Notes under the pieces: generated by a model
The model's input: only the letters and a program-made list of their open reading frames with translations
Told to the model about the DNA's origin: nothing
Database searches by the model: none
DNA from: Gnetum montanum
Taxonomy: Eukaryota > Streptophyta > Gnetopsida > Gnetales > Gnetaceae
DNA length: 64,000 bases
Direction: 5' to 3'
NCBI GenBank assembly: GCA_015680685.1
Contig: MNCI01004046.1
Span: forward strand, 307,810 to 371,809
Shown: positions 22,930 through 35,253 of the stretch, piece after piece
Numbering within the stretch: position 1 is the first letter of the stretch
Layout: each line of letters begins with the position of its first letter
Translations under genes and position numbers: made by a program

Positions 22930-25784
22930 TCAAATAGTCCTAGGTGGTGGAGGTTCTTGAGGTTCCAAAGAATCTTTGCCAACTTCGGGCATGCACGGTG
23001 GCTGAGGAGGCTGTGGCTGTCCTATTGTGGCTGCTACCTTTGACGAAAGGTGAAAGGCATCTAGTAATGCCTTCATCTTCTCCTCCTTACTCTACAGATC
23101 ATTCATAGTCCATGCAGCATCACCAATTTGGGCTAGAATGGGGATATCCCATGGATAGGGAATTATTAGGAATAACGTTAACGAACTAGACAATGAATTG
23201 TTTATGTTCAACATTGAATACCTTGAATGCATTTTGCAACTCTCGGTAGTCGTTCATTCTTTTGGCTAGGCTCTTGATAATGGATCTCTAATCGATATAT
23301 TTGCCCTAGAGAACCTTGAGTTCAGCATTTGCCTCTGGAAGCTTTTGCTTGATGTCCTTGTGGTGCTTGAACTCGACCTCGTACAATAAGTATGAGTTGG
23401 CCACCTACTTTTCCAGTTCTAACCGCAGCTGTCCAATAGTCAACATAGCTAGGTTTGCATACCAAAGATTGGCAAGCTCCATATATTCAGTCATCTCTTC
23501 TATCTACAACTCCTTCAAGAGCATTTTTGCTTTATTGTATTAATCAATCTCATTAATGATGGGCTACCATAGTTTGCGTCCTTGTTGGAGTTGCTAGAGG
23601 GTCTCATTCACCTTTGCCTTCATCACTTGAACATGTTTCAAATTTATTTCCTTTTGCAGGCTAATTTGGTTTCTATAGTGATCTTTGACTCTCAAATTTG
23701 AGAGCCTTTGATTTCTAGGTGGCTACTTCTATTACAGTATTTTGGCGAAGGGCATGGACCTCCTTCATGGAGAGGTTTTTATTCTTAGTTGTCAATCTTC
23801 TTAACTTTGTATTTGCTTTGGCTAGTTGCTCCTATTGTTGATGGATAAAATTAGTTAACTATTGTTTATGTGCATCAATGTTTCCCATGCAATGGTTTTC
23901 TACGGTTAGTTAAACATTCTCCTAGCAGGTTAGATCCAAGGCCTTCTAAATTTTATGCTAGGTGGCCTCTACCAAGGATCAATAGAATACCATTGTCTGC
24001 ATCGCACCCTTAGCCCCTTTCAACTTGGCGTGAAGCTGTTTAAGAGATTCATCTCTTATCAATGCTGGGTTGAGAAATGCAGGGTCAGTAATCTAGGTTC
24101 TCAATTTAACAACTTCCGCAGCCAAGTGTTCATTCAACTCCTTGGCTATTTTGAGTTTCCCTTTCAATATAATATTCTTGCCCCTTACCTCTAGCAGCTT
24201 CGACTAGCTTATAGTTATATTATTTGGAAGGTCAAAGACATCCAAAAGCAGTTGCCCGATTCCTACCAATTGGTCTAGCAGTTATTCATGTTATGCTATG
24301 CTTAATTTCTCGCTTATGGTTCCTACGGATGTCTCTACATCTTTAAGTGCAGTGACATCTTGTATAGATTCCACAAGTGCATTGAGTGTCTTGGCAATTC
24401 TGTTAGCAACCACCTCTGCTACTATTTCTTGTCCTTGGTGCTACATCACTAGTACTATTGCCCCCTCATCCTCCTCCAAGTTCACTGAAAAGGTTGTAGC
24501 ATTCCCAAAAATCTTTGGGAGTTACTGCTATTCTAAGAGAGATACTGTTACCTCTTTGGCACTAAGATTCAACCTCATGGGCAACTGCATTCATTGAGCA
24601 AAGAAAATGGATCCACCTTCCCCCATCAGGCTGACTGTTTGGGCTACCTCATTCAGGTGACTCATTGCAGGCCAATACACCAATGGGTCTCCATCACTCA
24701 TTCCTGCTTGTTACTCTTGCTAGCTTAAGAGCCATTCTTGGAACTTGCACAACTATTGGGATGTTGCGGCGATGTTTGACACTATTTTCTAAGTGGTAGT
24801 TTGAGGTGGTGGCTACTGCTCCTCTTCTTAGATTTTTTGTTGTAGGAGTTTTGTCCTTCATCATCTCTGCCTAATTAGTGGCCAGAGTGCATTGGACAAC
24901 ATCATTAATGTAGTGGACTATTCCTCCCGTTTAACACAGTTTTCTAACGAGGCATGGAAAGGGGAGTGCCTTCCTTCCACGTTCATTCTCCTTGAACTGC
25001 TTCTCTATCTCTAGATAGATTAGTTGTGGAACGTTGATCAGGAATCTTCCACTCATACCAACACACACATGGGAAAAAAGATAGTGATCTTACTAGGCCT
25101 TACCATGGGATTTAGGTGATAAGCCACAATCTTGTAATGGATTCTTTCTACTGGTTTGAGTACATTATATTCCTTACAGTCAACATTATATCATCCTTTA
25201 GCCCATTCTTTGTTGATGTCAGGATCCACCTACATTGGAATCTCAAAGAAATTCACCTTAGTTTCAAGCAACCCAGGTGCCTTTGCAATGGCTTGAATTA
25301 AGTAGGACACTAAAATATCCTTGATCTTCATCATTGATACAGCTAGCCTGTTGTTCCAAAATAGGAATGTCTCTTCCATATACCACTCCCCATTGAAAGT
25401 GATAATTGGCCACATGGAAGAGGTCTTCAGTTGGTCTTGTACCTCTTTAGGTGTTTGCTTCAAGAAAGAGCCAAAGTTCAACTCTTGGAGCACTATTTTC
25501 TGGACCTCCCTTGATCTGATTTGGTTTAGGTAGGCTTCTATCAAGGTTACCTCAAGGTTCGCTTGTTGGGTTGGTGCCTCATTCTGGTGGGAATGTTCTA
25601 TTGTTGCCACTTGTTATGGAATTTGATGAATAGATTCCACTTCAACTTCCTTCCTAAGAGGTCTCATGGCATGGGTGACGATCAGTTCTTCCTAGGCCTA
25701 TTCTTGGCCCCTTTCTATTCTTAGTTATTTTTTCCTTGGTTGAGATGATCCTCCTTCCTATGTGTGTTTGCCTTTTGGTGCTAT
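22930..25784 (-). pseudogene. ORF X of element 2
   Basis: Homologue of the element 1 ORF X with the same ends. The N-terminus reads APKGK after a start codon changed from ATG to ATA at 25784, and the C-terminus is EPQEPPPPRT before the stop at 22930. The best-preserved piece is 25610-25230, with LNFGSFLKQTPKEVQDQLK, GEWYMEETFLFW and IKDILVSYL, matching ELKFRPF, GDWYLGETYQFWH and GGISNDF in element 1. The middle and C-terminal parts are long Glu/Lys/Leu-rich helices consistent with coiled coil. Many stops and shifts. Shared ends and domain order in two diverged copies indicate that this ORF was once under selection. Confidence 0.68.
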
Positions 25785-26061
25785 CTATGGATTAGTTGAT
25801 ATAATGTGTAACTTAGAATAATTAGATATCTTATCTCGTTAATTAGTTAGACTTGGCTATGCTTGGACCATGGCAGATTGATTATTTTATTAATTAATTT
25901 TTTATTGTAAGTGTTATTAGAGCTCATTGGAAAGGTTTAACTCTCATAATTTAGTGTGTTAAAGATGATTCCCTAGTTAAACATTTGTGGGAGTTAGAAA
26001 AATGTTAAAAACATTTTTGTCAAAAATGGCACATTTGTGGCCCCCACAACTAAAAGCTTAC
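25785..26061 (-). other. Spacer of element 2, first part
   Basis: Non-coding AT-rich sequence between pol and ORF X in family order. It is interrupted by element 3 after the target site CTTAC (26057-26061). Confidence 0.6.
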
Positions 26062-26871
26062 TGATGGGACATGATATCGCATGGGCCGTGATATCGTGTA
26101 CGCGATATTGCATGGCCGTGATATAGCGTATGCGATATCGCAGCGCGCCACCAAATCTATAAATAAGAGGTAGCTCTCCCTTGTTTCTCCATCTAGATTT
26201 AGACCTTAGCCAAACTCTTGCAGTTTTTCCATTCCAGAGTTAGAGTAATTTCCATGTGCCCGCAGTAGGAGTCCTAAAGTGAATGGATCTTTATTTGAGA
26301 AAATATTGTACCTGAGCACAAGTTTGTGTACGGAAATAAAGACAAACTTTTGGATAAACCTTGCAGTGCATGGAATAAGCTAAATAGGACTTTAATTATT
26401 GTTAATTGTTTAAATGCTTTATTAGTTAATTAATCTTTCTCAACCCTCAGCACTCCTAGTTAAGTGCATTTAGTATGATTGCTTCAAGCATGTGCATTGC
26501 GCTTGGTAATCCCAGTAACGAATAGCGTTTGGTAATCCCATAAGGTGGCATTGGTTTAGGGTGTGAACGGAAAGTGGGAATGGATACTAATGCTAGGCAT
26601 TAGAACTTAGTTAGTCAAAGTTAGTTACTTAGTCTCTTCACCCTTTCCCTCATTAGCATAGGCGATAAAAACATAAAAGATATAAAAATCACATACCTTA
26701 GACTTAACCATACAACCGTAACAAATACAAGTAAGTCTGGGAAGACAACGAATGATTAACCTTAAGTGTTCCATAAGGCGTGTAGGCACTTAGTTTGCGG
26801 AGTTCGACCGTATCGTGCATGTAACGCTTGTATTTGTATGGTTGAGTGTAGGGGTACCTCGCCACTCATCA
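26062..26871 (+). repeat. 5' LTR of element 3
   Basis: 810 bp, from TGATGGGAC to ACTCATCA. TATAAATA is at 26158-26165, so U3 is only about 125 bp. Five or six GATAT(C) sites fill 26072-26143. The downstream R-U5 carries the motif TTGGTAATCCCA twice (26503 and 26529). Confidence 0.92.
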
Positions 26872-26872
26872 T

Positions 26873-26890
26873 TGGTGTCGTTGCCGGGGA
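26873..26890 (+). other. Primer-binding site of element 3
   Basis: TGGTGTCGTTGCCGGGGA, one base after the LTR. It differs from the tRNA-Asp complement TGGCGCCGTTGCCGGGGA at two positions. Confidence 0.88.
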
Positions 26891-27016
26891 CTAAGTTTTT
26901 TATGCACTAAGTAGAACATAAGAAATCATCCACATCATTGGGAAGCTTAAATGAACCCTTAGGGTTAATCAGAAGAAAATTTAAACAATGGTCAATAGCA
27001 CACCGACAAGATAACA

Positions 27017-29560
27017 ATGTCTTCTTCTTCTCATAAAATCACTTCACCACCTAGGGATCACACAAGAGACAGTCGGTGGTCTAACACACGTAACCAAGAA
27101 CTGCCATTTCCTCAATAGTATCAGGTAGTGTATACTCATCATGATGAGTATATACCTGATTTTACCTTTATCCTTCATTAGGACGAACAACTGTGTTGGT
27201 GAGACTTGCAAGGTAACATAGTGTTACCCCTAGATCGGGCAGTCCCTAACATGCTCCTTCGTGCTCTTGCACAAATAGGCATAACGGAATTATACGCTGA
27301 ATATGTTGCAGAAGATTATGACATAAGGGATTACCATCCCACAGCAGCGCAACGTCTAACGGACTCGTAGCAAGAGAGTTATCACACATCGTTGAAGGGC
27401 AAAGAACCCGGCAACGCTTTGCCTGTCATAACAAAAGTTAAGGATGGTGAACCTATCTCAATAGGTTCTCCACAAAATGATGTTCCCCCTCCTCACGATG
27501 GTGAGGAGGTAGGGTATCAGAACCTACACTTTATGATTCACAACCTTGGTTCTGATTCCCATGAACACCAAGTGTTTGATGAGGGAACACAAACACATGA
27601 CAAAGATGGGAAATCTGATCGTCATCACGATTAGGGCCATAGCCACCAAAGAGAAGGTAAGAAACATTGTCATGGAGATGGTTCCCCTTCTTCTTCCCTT
27701 TCATCACATCATTTACCCTCTCCTTCCACATCAGGAAGCAGTCTCAAAGAGCACAACCGTGAGGATAAGGGTAAGGATAAGCAAAATGAGAACCCTCGAT
27801 GAGAGAGTCGAGAGCAAGGACGAGGGCATTCTAGAGAGTCAAGGCATGAAAGAAGGAAAAGTAGGGAACCACGTAGGCATCATAGATGTCATGAAAGAGA
27901 TGATCATGATGAACCCCTACTGGCAACTTGGAGTATGTTAGACATTATAGAGGTAGTTAGAATACCTACAAGGCACCAGAAAGATAGCCAGATCAAGAGA
28001 CTAGACATGAATAATATCCCACAATTTGAGGGGGGATATAATGCTGATCTGCAAAACCACTTACAAGCATTCCATGATGCTTGTGCCTTGCAGAATATCA
28101 AAAACGAGTGATAGAAGTTAAAGTTATTCCCTAGGACACTCATAAAAGAAGCGGAAATTTCCTACCGGTCTTTAGATTTGGAAACCATTAGGAGGTGGAG
28201 TACGATGCTAGAACTATTCAACGATAAATATCAAACATACTCCAAAGTGTCCAACTTGCATAAACAGATCCAAGGATGGAGGTAGGGTAATCATGAACCC
28301 TTAGATGCTACCATGGGCCGGTATTATGCATTACTACATCTTTGCTCGGGCCATGGTTACACACAACGGGATCAACTACACCACCTTGTAGATGGGCTAA
28401 GACACGAAACTAGGAGAACCCTTGGGACATATGCCTAAGGAAGATTATCTGAACTTAGGTCCCATGAAGTTCATAGATTGTTGGAGCAAGTAGCTAAAGA
28501 AGAAGGGAAACTATGGAAAAGAGAAAGCATGGAAGAGTACAATCGCGATCCTTCCCTCCGAAAGACGGGAGTGAGATTCTGCGAGGAGGAAGATGAGTCA
28601 TCACTCAAAGAGTTGGTGAATAGAAAAACCTTACCGCTTCAGAAATTAACAACGGAAGTGTCGTCTAAGGTAGATCAAATATGGTGCTCCTTAGATAGGA
28701 AAATTGAAACTATCCTAAAAATCGTAGAGGAGTCTAAGGAGGAGGGAAGTAGTGACCATGATAAGAAAAAGAGGAGAGATTCGGACCATGCACGTAGCAA
28801 GGGTAAGGAAAAAATAACTATCGTCGATGAGGTTGTGGACTCTGATACGGACAATGACGGTGGATGTGAGATCTGCCAATATGACCATCCTAAGGGATTT
28901 GCCCAATAATCTCACATCTGCAAGAGTTTGGGGTGTATGCACTCAACCCAAGACTTAACAAATAGCAAGCACCCCGAAGGTTACCTTATCCCCAAGGTAA
29001 CCCAAGGCAGTTCCACCAACCGTTAACATATTATCCAAGTGGAACTCCACCACAACCTATCTGGCAACACCAGTAGTGGCAACACCCACAGTGGCAACAC
29101 CCACAGTCATGGGGGATGCCACCGCCTAGGCAACAATACCCTTACCAGTAACCAGACCCGTATGGCTATTACGTGTAGTAGTCGGTTTCTCCAAGTGACT
29201 CTATGGGTCACGCAACCCCATAACTTCACTACCAAGTTTGGGAGTATTTTAGGACTCCTTCTCCTACGGAAGACACACCACATGCATACCATCCTCCGAA
29301 TCCATCCGCATCTTTGACACCAATAGTTCCACTACCACCCACTCCAACGATGCAAGGGGAACTCCCCACTCAACCGCAGCAATGTAATGCTATGAGAGCT
29401 ATAAACCTTTAACCTGCTGCTAGTTTTGACAACTGCACGAAGAGAAGATCTTTCTTCAGAACCAAAAGCCCAAACAAGCTCTCAAAACCACAAGCGGTTG
29501 AGTCTGTGCATGCTCCTCCAAAAAATAAGGCTTCGGAGCTCCCTTCAAACCAACAACAGA
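27017..29560 (+). pseudogene. Gag of element 3
   Basis: Starts MSSSSHK at 27017, after the leader. In order: an N-terminal region with VVYTHHDEYIPDFTF, LYAEYVAED and IRDYHP; a His/Arg/Asp-rich linker near 27560-27900; a retrotrans_gag core with FEGGYNAD, LFPRTL, MLELFNDKY, GRYYALLH and LVDGLRHETRR (28000-28480); a charged segment (28478-28909); and a zinc-knuckle-like CEICQYDHPKG. The C-terminus is Pro/His/Gln-rich. The closest relative here is the gag of element 5. Multiple stops and frame changes make it inactive. Role in the family: particle formation and RNA packaging. Confidence 0.82.
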
Positions 29561-30120
29561 GCTCAATGCACATGGTTATGTTAACACATACCGTTACTAA
29601 CTGGATCAAGGTGGGCCACCTTCCCAAGAAATTCTTTGATCCTGAAAGCCCCCTAATTTATCTCCAAGTCGCTGGGAATGAACCTCATAAGGCTCTTCTT
29701 GACTTAGGTTCTGGAGTCAGCTTAATCTCACGAGAAATGTATAAAGCCTGAAACCTACCTCCACTCAAGAAGAGAAATATTCAACTAGAGCTGGCTAACC
29801 AGTCCATCACCATTCCCTTGGGATTGGTGGAGGACATCATTACCACTGTGTGTGGTTGGTCATACCTAGTTGATTATCTAGTGATAGAAGTCAACAGTAA
29901 CAAAGGGAACTTCCCAATTATAATGGGGAGGGCATGGCTCAGCACCATCAATGCATGCCTAGGAATCCATGATCTTTCCTTGGAAATATCTAAGGAAAAC
30001 ATTTATGGAAAGATTGAGAAGAAGAAAGTTCCATGCATCACATACAGTGACTCAAAGGGTGATGACATGGAGGAATGCTCAACATCTCCTGCATGCAACT
30101 GGTGTGCCCAAGAAACTTAG
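29561..30120 (+). pseudogene. Aspartic protease domain of element 3
   Basis: Reads ALLDLGSGVSLISREMYKA (a DLGS in place of the usual D-T/S-G), a stop at 29749, then LELANQSITIPLGLVEDI, then a segment ending NFPIIMGRAWLSTI, where retropepsins of plant gypsy elements have I-L/M-G-R-x-W-L. The region after it (30000-30120) is charged and ends at a stop. No RT follows. Element 4 carries the same domain, which there is followed by RT. Confidence 0.8.
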
Positions 30121-32305
30121 ATACAAAGGTGCCTGTATGTAGAAACCACACAACAAGAGAACACTCAGTGGTTGATAGCTAATCAAGAGAGCAGCCCACC
30201 AACATGCATGGAATGAAGTGGGGGAACAACTTGCACCCACAACGAAAGCATAGATACATTGGAATATGAGCGTTGCCAACTTCCAACCCTTAACCTGAAA
30301 ACATCAATTGGGAGAAGTTGGACACTTTTAAGAAATTCAAAAAAATGCTCATTATTTTGGATCTCTCCCTTTCAATTCAGTCATGATGGAGATGGCCACC
30401 TATGCTAATTATTTGAGGCCCTCAGTTATTTTAAGTTTTTGTTTTACACATTTTTTGTTTTGCACTTTTTTATTTTACAAATTTCTTTAACTTTTCTTAT
30501 TTTTTGTTTTACAACATCGTTCATACTTTTTCTTTGATTTGTGTGTATGTGTGTGTCTTATCCATTTTGTTAATTTTGTCACCTAATAAGTGCTCTTAAT
30601 GATGGTATGAATTATTTCCTATTGATTGCTAATGTTTGGTTTTTACCTTTAAGTTAAGATGTTGATACTAAGGTATGGTTCTTTTGATATAGCAGGCAAT
30701 GAGTTCACATCACCCACGCATCCAAAAATCTCTATGGTCTCTCTTGGCTTGGAACTGTACAGTCCTTTTCTTCAAAATACTAAGAACTATCAATGAATCG
30801 ATGACTGGGCATTTCTCAAACTAAGGAAGGACTCAAGGTTGAATAGGGTGTGACTTCAAGCGGATTTGATGCTTTTGTGTTGGCCATTCTCTTGGGTGCT
30901 TGGATGTTTTCTTCTTGAGTTTTCTTACCGTTTCGACATTGCCACATTATCAGGAAGCTGAGAAAATAAAAATAACAAAGTCTTTGCATGGTGTGGTTCT
31001 CATGTATAAACACAAAAAAAAAATAGTGAGAATTCAAAGAACACCCCTTAGAAAAAATAATCATTTAGGCTACAAGCACTAGTTATGGAACTAAAATAAA
31101 CATGTTCCCTCTAACTAAGGCCCTTCTTGCTTCCCATTCTCTCCTCCTTCGTTTCGTCGGAATGGTGGTAGCTCTTTGGGGGATGCATTCTTGTTACTTC
31201 AAGTGGATGGATTGGCCGAATGTATTAATGTGAAGTCACTGGATGTGGTTTGTTGAGGTTGGATTTGGAATGAGATTTATGAAGTCACATTAACCACGAA
31301 ATACACAAGGGGCTATACACCACCTTGTTCTTGGGATTCCATTCCATTCTCTTCTCTCCATCCTTCTCTCCATTATTCACCTCATTTCCGGTTGTATCAT
31401 TAGTGTATATTTTGGTTAACGAATCGTTTTCTTTGTGGTAAATTCTTGTGGTTAAGAATTTAACTTTTGTTTCCAAGTGACATTCCTAGAGCCTACCGAC
31501 TCTTTGAATGTGGGTTTGTCAAGGCATTAAAGGCATGAGCCTACTTTGGGGAGGATCCACTGGCATTCCTCTTTGGTACATTAGTTAATTTCTTTTCTTT
31601 AAACATTTTTGCAATCAACCTTATTTTGTTCATTTCCATCTTGACATCCATTTCATTGACGCTACAGTTGTCTCTTTTTCTCCATCTTTCTTATTCCTTT
31701 TCTTTCTCCATTCTATCGCTACCAGAGGTTCACTCTTAGTCATGGGGGTCTTGACCTAATTTTTTCAATTTTCTACTAACCCCTACACCCTCGATAGTCA
31801 CCGATATTATATCTCTAGAATCCGCAATCAGCCATACCACAACTCAACCAATGGACCTTTTCACCGAAGCAAGGTATCAACTGCATTGTGATTCATTTAC
31901 CCTTGCTAATATAAAGACTGTGTTGTGTGTGCAGATGGAAATCATACAACAATGGATTGGATTTGGAGGGAACACTTAGAATGGATCGGTGGTAAAGCAG
32001 CTATGCAAGGAACGAGATGGATGGCGCGCTTACGGATAGACAATGAAAGGCTCAATCTTGATGTTGGCAGTAGCAGACTTCTTCTCTCTTCTCTCTCCTC
32101 TCTCAGCTGCCAAATAAGGCCTAATGTCAAATGTATAAAGTGTTCACTCTTGTTGTCATGAACACTAGTTTTGTCATGTTCTATAATGATGATCTGTTCA
32201 CATGTTGTCCCATTCACCATTAGTTCCATTCAAGTTAATAATCCTATACCTTCCCAATATTTTGTAAGGAACTTGAGGACGAGTTTTTATTCAGTCATGG
32301 AGGTA
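30121..32305 (+). other. Spacer and PPT region of element 3
   Basis: Non-coding. It begins with a T-rich TTTTGTTTTACA low-complexity tract (30430-30560) that element 4 has after its pol. It then holds two islands shared with elements 2 and 4: AAGTCTTTGCATGGTGTGG (30978-30996) and CCCTCTAACTAAGGCCCTT (31107-31125). It ends with GAGGACGAG and a short purine tract just before the 3' LTR (32275-32305). Confidence 0.7.
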
Positions 32306-33137
32306 TGATGGGACGCGATATCGCATCTACTGTGATATCGTGTACGTGATGTATTGTACGTGATATCGCTTCTCCTCCTGTGATATTGCGTACGCGATAT
32401 CGCGACACATCGTCAAATCTATAAATAAGAGGCAGCTCTCCCTTGTTTCTCCATCTAGATCTAGACCTTAGCCAAACTCTTGCAGTTTTTCCATTTTAGA
32501 GTTATAGTAATTTCCATGTGCCCGCAGTAGGAGTCCCAAAGTGAACAGATCTTTATTCGAGCAAATATTGTACCTAAGCACAAGTTTGTGTACAGAAATA
32601 AAGATGAACTTTTGGATAAACCTTGCAATGCATGGACTAAGCTAAATAGGACTTTAATTATTGTTAATTGTTTAAATGATTTATTAGTTAATTAATCTCT
32701 CTCAATCCTCAACACTCCTAGTTAAGTGCATTTAGTATAACAGCTTTGAGCATGTGCGTTACGCTTGGTAATCCCAGTAACGAATAGAGTTTGGTAATCC
32801 CAGAAGGTTGCATTGGTTCAAGGTGTGAACGGCAAGTGGGAACGGATACTGATGCTAGGCATTAGAACTTAGTTAGTCAAAGTTAGTTACTTAGTCTCTT
32901 CACCCTTTCCCTCATTAGCATAGGCGATAAAAACATAAAAGATATAAAAATCACATACCTCAGACTTACTTAACCATACAACCGTGACAAATACAAGTAA
33001 GTCTGGGAGGACAACGAATGATTAACCTTAAGTGTTCCATAAGGCGTGTAGGCACTTAGTCTGTGGAGTTCAACCGGATCACGCGTGTAACGCTCGTATT
33101 CATATGGTTGAGTGTAAGGATACCTCGCCACTCATCA
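32306..33137 (+). repeat. 3' LTR of element 3
   Basis: 832 bp. It matches the 5' LTR except for substitutions and extra GATATC-bearing sequence in U3 (32315-32400), so the U3 palindrome array changed length in one LTR. Confidence 0.92.
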
Positions 33138-34388
33138 CTTACCTTCGGGAGCTATAGGGTCGAAGAATGAAGTGATTCGAACAAATAAATAGGAAGTTAT
33201 GGGCTCTGGAAGGTTGTAGGCTCTAAAAATTACAAAAACTCGGGCGTTTGAGAGAAAATGTGAAAATGTTTAAGGGTGGTCATGCATATATATAGTATTT
33301 TTATGTTACATCAATGAGGCTACGTATACGCATGGGATTTATTGATAGGGCCCTATTTATGGGATTCATAAACAAAATTTTGAAATTTGAATATTTTGAA
33401 AAATACAAGGAACTTTTGAATGAATTTGGGATCTATGGAGTCCTAGAGAAGCCAAGAATATGATGAAATCATTGAAGAGGTCTTTGAAAGCTCAAAAATT
33501 CAAAAATTTGATGGAGAATATGTGAATTAAAGAAAATACTTAAAGAAGTACATAGTTAGATGTAGAAGATAGATTCACAAAAGATTCTGATTACAAAATA
33601 CTTAAGGATAAGGTGCTTAACAAATCCAACCAAGAGATATGCAAGTGGGCCCTTAACCTAAGGAGTCCATTGGCCCCATATGCGATTTATGATTGATGAA
33701 AGTTAAGGACAAAAACCCAAAAGGTTCTACCAAAGAATTCAAGTACATCAGACAAAGACACTGAACAAGAACATGGATACTAATAGTGAGGTAAGTTATG
33801 GGTAGCATGGATGCATGATGGAGAATGTGAAATGGAGTTCCAAATTGAGGTCATAAGAAGTCTCTTGTAGATTTATGTTTAAATGACCTAAGAAGATCCA
33901 TCGTTAGTTTAGACCAAAACCAACCACTTTCAGTGACTTCGTATCGCCACTCTAAGACCAATCCACCACTTTGAGACAAAAGAATGCTCTTGTAGAACAA
34001 ACACCATTCCTTAAGAAGAAGAAAAAAGAAGCAGGAAGTGAGAAAGGGCCTTAGTTAGAGGGGACCTTTAGGCATGGGTAAGATGTCTTTCTAGTCCCAT
34101 AACATGTGCTTATAGCTCATTTATTTGTCTAGGGGGTGTGCTTTGAATTTCCACCATTTTATATATTTTATTTTTTCTTTATTATTTACATTTTTTTCTT
34201 TGTTTTTTTTTGAATAGGAACCACACCATGCAAAGACTTCTTTAAGTTCCTATTTATGGTTGACATAGAATGGTAAGAAGTCCATGAAAACACTCATGCA
34301 CCCCTTATGCAAACCTTTGAATCCTTCCTAATTTTGGAAACCACAAAGGTCATAAATTTATTAAAGGTTTATTTAATGAAAGGGATCT
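33138..34388 (-). other. Spacer of element 2, second part
   Basis: Resumes element 2 after the CTTAC duplication. Non-coding. It carries both family spacer islands in reverse orientation (34045-34066 and 34217-34239) and aligns with 36090-36760 in element 4. The LTR of element 4 cuts it at 34388; the preceding five bases are GATCT. Confidence 0.7.
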
Positions 34389-35253
34389 TGTTGAGCAGCA
34401 AATACCCCTATGCTCAACCATATGAATCACAAGTGTTCATGCATGATCTAGTCAAATTTTATAGACTTTAAGTTCCTAAGTACACTAGTTCTACGATGTG
34501 AAATCTAATCGTAACAATCATTGTCTTCCCAACTACACTTATGGAGCTTAGTTGTATGGTTAAGTGTAATTAAGGCGCATGATTTTTATCATTTTTTTAT
34601 GTTTTATATTTTAAGTTACCTAAGGATAAAGAATGAGGAATAGAATAAAATGATTAAATTAATAACTTAATCTAACTAACTACACCTAACTAATTCTAAT
34701 ATAAGTATCTGGTCCCATTTTTCATGCACAGCCTGAACACATATAATGTTGTTGGGTTACTAAACGTTAAGCGTTGTTGGGATTACCAAGCATCATGCAT
34801 TACTTGGAAGTAGTCATACTTATATGATTAATTAATTATTATTTAATCTAGCTAGCTTAAGTTAGATTAATTACTTGGAAGCATTAAAGGAAATTACACA
34901 AAACATTAAATGCATGAATAAAATATTTAAGCTAGCCAAGGTGCTGCAAGGTTTATTAAAAAGCTCATCTTTATTGCTGCACACACTACTGTGCCTAGGT
35001 ATAATAGTGCTTGAATAAAGATTCATACACTCAATGACTCTTGCTATGGGCACTTTGGAAAATATTTTAACTCTGGAGAAAAGAAATTACAAGAGCTTTG
35101 CTATGCTATGATAAAAAACTATCCCCAAACTATGTGCCCAAGTGTTATATTTATAGGTTGGCATACATCCTGTGATATTAGATATTTGACATCACTTCAT
35201 GGCCCCCAATATTAGATATTTGGTATCAGAGCTAGGCAAAATACACTTCATCA
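34389..35253 (-). repeat. 3' LTR of element 4
   Basis: 865 bp, from TGTTGAGCAGC to CTTCATCA. The TATA box is near 35151-35158. The U3 carries TATTAGATATTTG twice (about 35177 and 35209) and no GATATC. By eye it is closer to the LTR of element 2 than to its own partner at 42345. Confidence 0.82.

Larger units (their letters stand above)
21828..26061 (-). mobile_element. Element 2: Athila-like element, 3' part
   Basis: A minus-strand element of the same family as element 1. Present here: 3' LTR, PPT, ORF X and the start of the spacer, cut at 26061 by element 3. The spacer resumes at 33143 and is cut again at 34388 by element 4. Its gag, any pol and its 5' LTR would lie beyond element 5, outside the window. 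The 5 bp before the LTR are ACACA (21823-21827). Confidence 0.82.
26062..33137 (+). mobile_element. Element 3: non-autonomous gag-PR LTR element
   Basis: A 7.1-kb plus-strand Athila-like element, complete from LTR to LTR, with a perfect 5-bp target duplication CTTAC (26057-26061 and 33138-33142). It contains a tRNA-Asp-type PBS, gag, protease, the family spacer and a PPT. RT, RNase H, integrase and ORF X are all absent. It inserted into the spacer of element 2. Confidence 0.92.

Noticed and set aside
27546-27941. A 131-residue frame in element 3 as a separate gene
   Set aside because: It is an out-of-frame reading of the His/Arg-rich gag linker; the gag frame gives the HHD/Arg/Ser composition seen also in element 5.
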